Made by a program: the position numbers and the translations under genes. From the NCBI RefSeq assembly GCF_028476545.1, contig NW_026732655.1, positions 637,501 through 701,500 of the forward strand: 64,000 nucleotides of DNA, read 5' to 3'. This document shows, one piece after another, positions 58,401 to 64,000 of the stretch (positions are counted from its first letter, which is position 1; each line of letters starts with the position of its first letter). Origin of the DNA: Physella acuta (Eukaryota; Mollusca; Gastropoda; Physidae). Under the pieces are notes generated by a model that searched no databases, was not told the DNA's origin, and was given only the letters and a program-made list of their open reading frames with translations.

Positions 58401-60657
58401 TGTAAACAGTTGGGTGAAACATTGAGAAAAACGGGGAATAACTCACCTGCAAGCTGTTGTGTGAAACATTGAGAAAGACAAGGGGAAGTAACTCACCTGT
58501 AAACAGTTGGGTGAAACATTGAGAAAAACGGGGGGAATAACTCACCTGTAAGCAGTTGTGTGAAACATTGAGAAAGACAGGGGGAATAACTCACCTGTAA
58601 GCTGTTGTGTGAAACATTGAGAAAGACAGGGAAAGTAACTCACCTGTAAACAGTTGGGTGAAACATTGAGAAAAACAGGGGGAATAACTCACCTGCAAGC
58701 AATTGTGTGAAACATTGAGAAAGACTAGTGTGTAGATTGTGCTGATGTTGGCGGGGATGGTGGTGATTTTGTTGTAGGAGACATCCAAACGTCGCAGGGC
58801 TGGATTTTTCACGGAGGCAGACGGCAGCTCAGTCATCTCGTTGAAAGAAAAGTCCATCTCTGCACTGACTTCATAAATGGTTTTAGGTAACTTTTTGATC
58901 TGTAAAAAGCAAGGACTTTTTATTGGGTTGAATTCAAAAAGAAAATTGTGGTAATTAGCATCAATAAAAATAAAAACAATTTAGGATTAGATCTCACACA
59001 AAAAAAGAAACAAAAACAAGACTTTAAAAAAAAATTGTTTGATTAAAAATAGGAAACACATCATGCCCACAAATATAAAGAAAGAACGGGAGCAAAATAA
59101 TTCAAAATTAAAGTGACAAAATTACTTAAGCTCCCATATTCCACAAGAAAGTAACCAAAGAAGTAAAGATACCCTTCAAAACCTGACAGTCAATTGGGCA
59201 AATGATGCACAGTTCATCTTCTTCTTTACCACAAATATGAAGTATAATCTGGTCAACACTATTCCCAACTGCCTTTACTTCCCCGAAGATGAGTCAGGTC
59301 CGAAAACCAACAGCTCGTTTGTCTTTGAAATGTCCTACAATTTTCAGTTTTAGGTTGGCAGTCAAGCGCTCTACCACCCCGCCACATTTTCATTACAAAA
59401 GTAATCAGATATAATCTTATGATTGAAAGTGGACTTAGAAAATAAATCAATGACCCGCGGTCACTCACCTCATTGAATTTAGCATTAACAAACTTGAGGC
59501 TGACGCAGCTATTGATAGTGGACGGTAGAGTTTTCAACCTGTTTTGTTGGCAGATGAGTGTGTGGAGATACACACACTTTTTGATGGTTGGGGGGATGGC
59601 TTTGATCAGGTTGAACGAGCAGTCTATCTGATGATTAAGAAAAAAAAAAAATAACATTTCTGTAACCCAATAGAATAATGGCTGTGTTATTTAAATAACA
59701 TTACGGTATTGTTACAGAATGTAACAGATATTGCAGAAAAGGCCTATAATTGTAAATTTTGCTGTTGTAACAGTGATGTGGTCAATAAACTATTGCATTA
59801 TAAATAAAAAGATAAGTTCTTTAATTCTAAAATCAACAGATTAATTTTCTAACATGAATACCTAGCTATTACATTACAATAAGCATTTTAAATGGACTTA
59901 AAGAAAATTGTAATTTAAAAGAGAAAAGTCAACAGGATCGTTAAAAACTAATAAATGTGAGTTAAATACATATTAGAGTAGATGTGTGAGATGGTTTAGA
60001 TTAAAGCACTTCTAACCTGCAGTTGATAAAACAAATTACACTTTTTATTTTAAAAAGCTGGATAATCACTTATAAACTACTGAATATTTAGAGGGGACAG
60101 TGTGGTCTAGTGGTAGAACTCTAGACTGCTATTCTGAAAGTATAGATTTCAGTAGAATGTCCCAGAGTGTACCCACTCTGATAAGTACCCAACTCACATT
60201 AGGGAAAACACTACCGCATTTATATGCCATAGTCACTGAAACAGATGAACTGCTTCATCTGTCTTATGCCTTTTGAGTGTAAAATAGGAAAAGATTATGA
60301 TGATGAATATTTAGAAATACTTACATATTCTAATAAGACATTGTCAAAAAAGTTGGGCGGAATAGAACCCATGATGTTACTCCTCATGTCAATGTAGCGC
60401 AGGTTTTGTAAGGCATCAATGTTGCTGGGGAGTTTCTTCAGTCGATTAAAGGGGAGTAAAAATGTGGTGGCAAGTTCTATGATCTCTTCATTTTTACAGA
60501 TCTCAATGGGGAGAAGGGTAAATCCAATGGAAGAAAAGTCAATTAGAAGCTCTCTGGTTTTTTTTGTCTCTGTGATTATAAGATTTTTTTTCAACGCGTC
60601 TATCAGGGCCGATATCTTTGAGCCCGGGCCCATCTGAGGAATTTCCTTCGGAGGCAT
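46432..60657 (-). CDS. Leucine-rich-repeat protein, 768 residues (13 exons)
   Basis: Exons in transcript order: 60,325-60,657; 59,469-59,627; 58,693-58,899; 57,166-57,261; 55,424-55,576; 52,585-52,772; 52,094-52,201; 51,093-51,264; 49,336-49,527; 48,966-49,133; 48,317-48,534; 47,330-47,546; 46,432-46,527. All are GT-AG and stay in frame from MPPKEIPQ to the terminal TLGGV. After a 60-residue head the protein is a nearly unbroken solenoid of 22-24-residue repeats of the form LxxLDLSxNxLxxLP, followed by a 31-residue acidic tail (VSYDDQSPDK). No signal peptide, membrane segment or catalytic domain is seen, so it is probably an intracellular scaffold. It resembles SHOC2, LRRC40 and LRRD1 in repeat type, but I cannot choose among them. 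One irregular insertion (PPPSVDPKSPLLLLSDEEHA, exon 9) interrupts the solenoid. Six splice junctions are duplicated in tandem. Exon 12's donor (GTTTGT) and exon 4's acceptor are weak, so those edges are less sure. Confidence 0.9.
46640..47092 (+). mobile_element. Interspersed repeat R1, copy 3 (intron 12 of the LRR gene)
   Basis: Same start (TATATATAATTCTCTTCTGG) and same terminal hairpin (CGGCGTATGATACGCCG) as the copies at 4,004 and 7,768, including the internal GTGGTTCACGCTAAATGTTT block and a G run. Confidence 0.8.
47150..47265 (-). mobile_element. SINE S1 fragment (intron 12 of the LRR gene)
   Basis: Reverse-oriented body and tRNA-like head, with AATCAGAGCTGGGTGAACTC and GAGATTTGAACTCAAGAC. 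Confidence 0.7.
47547..48316. other. Intron 11 of the LRR gene
   Basis: A+T-rich DNA with an S1 fragment at 48,170-48,300 that includes a short G run. Nothing else recognised. Confidence 0.6.
48535..48965. repeat. Intron 10 of the LRR gene: SINE fragment and 24-bp minisatellite
   Basis: An S1 fragment (48,565-48,715) is followed by six or seven copies of a 24-bp unit (GGATGGGAGGAGTTGT core) at 48,765-48,925. Unlike other arrays in this gene it stays clear of the nearby donor at 48,965. Confidence 0.8.
49287..49345. repeat. Two-copy duplication of the exon 9 donor
   Basis: A 29-bp unit (CCATAAACTGAAGATTACCT on this strand) occurs twice. It includes the donor (AAG/GTAATC) and the last exon bases encoding NNK. 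The outer copy has drifted at two positions. Confidence 0.8.
49513..50255. repeat. Splice-acceptor minisatellite at exon 9 (intron 8 of the LRR gene)
   Basis: About 14 copies of a 46-54-bp unit. On the coding strand each has TTACATGTACAG (acceptor) followed by GTTCTAAATAT, the first 11-12 bases of exon 9. Two unit types alternate, with or without a TATAAGGTAACGGC segment. Only the innermost copy continues into the exon. Confidence 0.92.
50256..51092. other. Intron 8 of the LRR gene, remainder
   Basis: A+T-rich intronic DNA; nothing recognised. Confidence 0.6.
51540..52085. repeat. Intronic minisatellite beside the exon 7 donor
   Basis: Interleaved units built on TGGTCAGTAAAAAATGTGAA and AATATTTTAATTC, with about 65-bp and about 120-bp periods. 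It begins within about 10 bp of the exon 7 donor (52,093) but does not visibly include the splice site. An S1 fragment lies just beyond, at 51,283-51,420. Confidence 0.85.
52282..52600. repeat. Two-copy duplication spanning the exon 6 donor
   Basis: A block of about 160 bp (from TAGACTGCTAACTG to ACACACCTGCCCAGGG) occurs twice. The second block ends in the real exon 6 with its donor GTGTGT; the first carries the same donor and about nine exon bases. Confidence 0.82.
52770..54960. repeat. Splice-acceptor minisatellite at exon 6 (intron 5 of the LRR gene)
   Basis: About 36 copies of a 59-60-bp unit over 2.2 kb. On the coding strand each contains CATCAAACTATCAATATC and TTTCAG followed by AACTTTTGG; the true acceptor (TCTTTCAG/AAACTAGATATC) is the last copy. 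Only about five exon bases are included. Sub-blocks of sequence variants (GTATGGGACC, TTATGATACC, TTATGGTACC) cluster along the array, showing block expansion. Confidence 0.93.
54961..55423. other. Intron 5 of the LRR gene, unexpanded part
   Basis: A+T-rich; nothing recognised. Confidence 0.6.
56147..56238. mobile_element. 92-bp near-palindromic MITE inside the exon 5 acceptor array, first copy
   Basis: Inverted ends TAGGGCTGGTAAGTAGGTCA (extending to about 28 bp) flanked by TA, as expected for a Tc1/mariner-type target. A near-identical copy is at 56,659-56,750 within a homologous unit 512 bp away, differing at two positions near the inner ends of the arms. Confidence 0.9.
56659..56750. mobile_element. 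92-bp near-palindromic MITE, second copy
   Basis: Same length, same flanking TA and same position within the 84-bp unit as the copy at 56,147, so it was amplified with the array rather than inserted separately. Confidence 0.88.
57318..57570 (+). mobile_element. SINE S1, best-preserved copy (intron 3 of the LRR gene)
   Basis: tRNA-like head with GATGGAGAGCTGGACTGCTAA and B-box-like TTGAGTTCTAATCC, then the full body and a T-rich end. Confidence 0.85.
57885..58725. repeat. Splice-donor minisatellite at exon 3 (intron 3 of the LRR gene)
   Basis: About 16 copies of a 47-51-bp unit. On the coding strand each repeats the last 33 bases of exon 3 (GTTTCACACAACTGCTTAC-like, encoding NVSHNCLQ) plus the donor CAG/GTGAGT. 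The real exon is the copy whose upstream side continues into LVF and the rest of the repeat domain; 16 further donors follow it in the intron. Confidence 0.93.
58900..59468. other. Intron 2 of the LRR gene
   Basis: Contains an S1 SINE fragment in reverse orientation at 59,175-59,395; otherwise A+T-rich with nothing recognised. Confidence 0.6.
59628..60324. other. Intron 1 of the LRR gene
   Basis: A+T-rich, with a plus-strand S1 SINE fragment at 60,085-60,300 next to the exon 1 donor. Confidence 0.6.
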
Positions 60658-60659
60658 GG

Positions 60660-60905
60660 TGAAATTTGGACTTCAGTTGCAGAGGGTTAAAGTTCCTTAA
60701 AGGTTGGTAAGTGAAAAACTTGGACTTGAATAGTAGAGAGTTAAAGTTCCATAAATGTTGGTCAATTTATAACTGGGACATGAATTGCAGAGAGTTAAAG
60801 TTCCATAAATGTTGGTCAATTTATAACTGGGACATGAATTGCGAAGAGTTAAAGTTCCATAAATGATGTAAATTTCTAACAGGGACTTGAATTGTTGGTA
60901 AATTT
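60660..60905. repeat. Tandem repeat in the LRR gene leader
   Basis: Four imperfect copies of a unit of about 65 bp containing AGAGTTAAAGTTCCATAAAT start within 5 bp of the initiation codon and run into the presumed 5' untranslated region. Confidence 0.85.
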
Positions 60906-62692
60906 ATAAGTGACTGCTCTAATTTCTGAGTTGATTCTTGTTCAGAGGTTGATTACATGGTCTTAACACACAGAAGAGTGACAGCTGTCTGCTTAACACT
61001 GACATTGATACAACTTTAAAGTGAATAAAATGAGTAGTTTTCAGTTAAAGCCATAATATTTATACAATAGATTGGGTACTGACAGAATACTGGTGGAGAT
61101 CAAGAAATTGTAGAATATATTCCAGCTGTGGTTTTGATCAACAAATATTTGTAGAATAGAAACTGCATGTTTTTAAAATTACTGATGTTTGTCCACAGGG
61201 AAAAGCCGAGGTTCTGTGAAGGAAAATTATAACAATTATTGAAATGTAAGAACATTTTCTAATACATTCATATTCAAAAAATAAAGTAATATATTCAAAA
61301 AATTTTAAAAACGTAATACCTGCTAAAATGTTAAAATCTAAGCAATAAGTTAATCCAGTTTAATTGAAATCTCTCAATGAATTCCCAACATTTAGAATAA
61401 AATTGAATTAGCAACCTATAGGCCTTTGTCATATACAAATATATACAAAGCAGGCCTAAAGCTCTAAGTATAGGTAAGATTGTACATATGACAAGATGAA
61501 TTCACTTATGTTTAATTTTATGAAAAGAAAATCACAGAAGGTGATGAAACACAAGCAGGCCTAAACAACCTAATTAATGTCTACACATATAGATCTATGT
61601 AAAAATAGTTCTCTGACTGCCAATTCCAACAACCTGCATGTAACAGCAATAAACTACAACTACATTTGAAACACTACACAAGCCTGCTTAGCTTATGGGA
61701 CAAAACTGACAAAAGAGCTTTTCAAGAGAAGAAGGATTCGCTTGAGTGGGTTGTAGCCTAAGCACTGAAACACAAGCTCATTGGTATTGATTGGGCAGGG
61801 TTTTGTTAAAATAATTAGAGGTATATATTATATACAAAATTGACTGTACATTTAAATAGCTTCACACTATTATTTTGTTTAGGTATAGATCTATATCTAG
61901 TTTTTTTTTTCCTTACTTTTGCTGTGTAAGAAATATAGTAAAGATCTAGATCTAGATCTAGTATAGATTCAAATAGTCATTAGTCTAGATCTAATAAAGT
62001 CTTTAAAAATCTGACATTCCATAATAGTAATAGGTTTACTAATCTAGATCTATAGTATAAGTAAGTAGGCCCTATGACTAGATCTAGATCTACAGTTTAG
62101 AAATATTAAAAATAACAAGATCTGGAGCAGGGTTTCTTTGGGGGGGGGGGGGGGGGGGAAGAGGAAGCCTCTTCTCATCCCCCCCCTCCACCCCCACTCA
62201 AACGAAATGGAATTCAGGCTATGCGCTATATAGAAAATACCAGTGTACGCCGCCCCGCCCCGCCCCCCCCCCCCCCCCGCGAAAATATATATGAGATTAG
62301 ATTTTGATTTATTATAATTATAAAATAATTTTTTAAAAAGACAAGAATTCAGACTGAAATTCAGACACTTAAAAAAACTCATTTGGCCAAGTTAGCCTAA
62401 ATTTATATTTATATTTATCGATAAAAAACGAAGTAAAATCTAGAATAAAATACCTGTTACACTACGCTGTTCCAACTCCTCGATCTAATTTCAAGGCTAG
62501 GTTCATGCAAGCGCCACAAAACTTCACCTCCTCCCCTCCGGACATCTTGATACTTTTTTAATTTCCTTCCTGCTGAGCTCTGGATAGTTTATTGAACGCG
62601 CAATTTAAATCTGGCTCATAATGCTTGTCTATATATAGATCTAGACTATTTTGCGCACGAAACCTTTCTTGTTAGACTTAAATGTCTTTTGG
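60906..62692. other. Upstream region of the LRR gene
   Basis: A+T-rich, with an AGATCTAG-rich stretch (61,940-62,100) and an H2 MITE fragment at about 62,127-62,280. On the minus strand a GC-richer segment at 62,457-62,600 ends in CAG/GTATTT and could be a non-coding first exon of the LRR gene; this is a weak guess. Confidence 0.4.
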
Positions 62693-63356
62693 GGGGTCGT
62701 CCATAAATGATGTCACACTCGTAGGGGAGAGGGGGGTCCGTAATTTTGTGACGGTGTGTGACGAAGGGGCAGTAGCGTAGCGAGGGGGGAGGGGGGCGGG
62801 GGGGGGGACATATGTCCCCGGGCGCCGACCTTAGGGGGCGCCAAAATGGGTTGGAAAAATAAATTGAAAGGTTGAGGGGGGAGGGGTGGAAATCGAAAGT
62901 TTGAGGGGGGGCGCAAATCGAAAGTTTGATGGGGGGTGCAAATTGAAATGAAATCTCGAGGGGGGGGGGTGCAAATCGAAAAGTTTGTCCTCGGGCGCCT
63001 GGAAGGGTCGCTACGCCTCTGTGAAGGGGGGGGGGGGGGGGGTGTGACGTCACTTTTTTGCATTATAAAAAAGCAGAGTTAAAAAACGAGTTTAGCCGTT
63101 ATTTCGCGTTTTAGAAAACGGTTCTAATAAATTGTAATAGGAATGATCAAAATACTCGATGTTGGCGGAGTTCTGACAAAATTTTGGAAAAATATCGATG
63201 TTTTAAGAAAAATTCAACAGCATTTTCGAGGGGGGTTGTAGGCTGAGGTGTCATTTTAAGGGGGGGGGGGGGTGTCTGGATGTTTGTGACGACGTGTGAC
63301 GGGGGGGGGGGGTAAAATTCGGCAAAAAAAGCGTGACGTCATTTATGGATGACCCC
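62693..63356. mobile_element. MITE M3, copy 3, split by a hAT-like MITE
   Basis: Outer ends GGGGTCGTCCATAAATGATG and GGGGTCATCCATAAATGACG match the other M3 copies. The interior is interrupted at 62,770-63,021 by an H1 element. The three-base duplication is blurred by the G run on the left. Confidence 0.88.
62770..63021. mobile_element. hAT-like MITE H1, copy 4, nested in M3
   Basis: Ends CAGTAGCGTAGCGAGG and CGCTACGCCTCTG; flanks CGAAGGGG and TGAAGGGG form an 8-bp duplication with one mismatch. The nesting dates H1 activity after M3 insertion. Confidence 0.88.
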
Positions 63357-63615
63357 TTGATAGAAAGGTGAGCTATATGACTTTTAGATAAATATCAAAC
63401 CAAAGATGAATGATGTGTTTAAAAAAAAACCCACTTAAATATATGTTTTGAAAATGCAATAGAATATGCAGTGTAGACAAGGATTGTGATGGGAGGACCC
63501 CCCCCCCCCCCCCAACGCACACACACCTAAAATGACAAGTTAAACTGAGAAATGGCAAATGTAAACATTCTAGTTGCTGTTCATAGCTATCCTGTTATAT
63601 ACATTCTCTCATTAC

Positions 63616-63880
63616 CAGTGTTTCTTTCGTGCATGTTTTTGTGGAAAAATCTCTAAAATATATACTTTTACCAGTGTCCGCCGTTCCCCCTCTGTTTTCT
63701 CCAAAGCAGGGGGCACTTGAAACTTTCAGGGGGAAGGGGGGTGCGAACTCAAATGTAAGGGTGGTGGGGTGGCGAACGCTGATTGAAGTATATTATTTCT
63801 ATTTCGTGGGGGTGGGTGGGGGTGGGTCCCCCCCCCACCCACTTCCATCCAAAAAAAAATGATGCCTGAAAACAACTCTT
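63616..63880. mobile_element. hAT-like G-rich MITE H2 copy, right end degenerate
   Basis: Begins CAGTGTTTCTTTCGTG and has the typical ATATACTTTTACCAGTGTCC segment and G/C runs; the right end is not clean. Another H2 copy begins at 63,989 (CAGTGTTTCTTC) and leaves the window. Confidence 0.7.
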
Positions 63881-64000
63881 CTGAAATCTGCTTTCCTTCC
63901 TCTCTCATACGGCATCATCACAACGCCAAAGCTTACTCAGCCACTATTTTGATAGCCCCTCTATTCTAACCTAGTCGGTACTGTTTACCAGTGTTTCTTC

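Overview
This window is nuclear DNA of an animal, most likely a gastropod mollusc. It is intron-rich and A+T-rich, with abundant (TA)n and (TG)n tracts, tRNA-derived SINEs and short hAT-like elements, and its host genes are split into many small exons. The species call is an inference; no species marker is visible.

Three host loci lie on the minus strand. (1) Two tandem paralogues of the SLC18B1 (vesicular polyamine transporter) family occupy 6,741-15,708 (copy A) and 18,638-36,960 (copy B). I could place all 13 exons of both; exons 2-13 have identical lengths and phases in the two copies, and each gives a complete 12-TM protein (about 742 and 831 residues). A third copy survives only as a decayed first exon at 1,719-2,414, cut off by a Helitron-like fragment with a long inverted repeat. 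(2) A 13-exon gene at 46,432-60,657 encodes a 768-residue protein made almost wholly of leucine-rich repeats.

Layout. 1-1,718: Helitron-like ORF plus a foldback. 1,719-6,740: SLC18B1 relic, LINE 3' end, microsatellites and a 21-bp minisatellite. 6,741-15,708: copy A. 15,709-18,637: intergenic, holding two hAT-like elements and one three-base-TSD MITE. 18,638-36,960: copy B, whose last intron holds a 7.2-kb, 342-bp-unit satellite with a 2,734-bp higher-order duplication. 36,961-46,431: intergenic, with a 33-bp minisatellite split by a 4.8-kb composite block containing a 0.3-kb GATA tract. 46,432-60,657: LRR gene. 60,658-64,000: upstream DNA with nested MITEs.

The most unusual signal is recurrent: many intronic minisatellites are not placed at random but straddle exon-intron junctions, so that the splice site and some adjoining exon bases are copied in tandem. 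This is seen at exon 3 of copy A (about 21 copies of an acceptor) and at six junctions of the LRR gene (about 36, 14 and 14 copies of acceptors, about 16 copies of a donor, and two donor duplications still at two copies). The result is rows of decoy splice sites next to the real one. The first exons of all three SLC18B1 copies have also been expanded by coding minisatellites, each with its own unit, giving long Asn/His/Ser-rich N-terminal tails.
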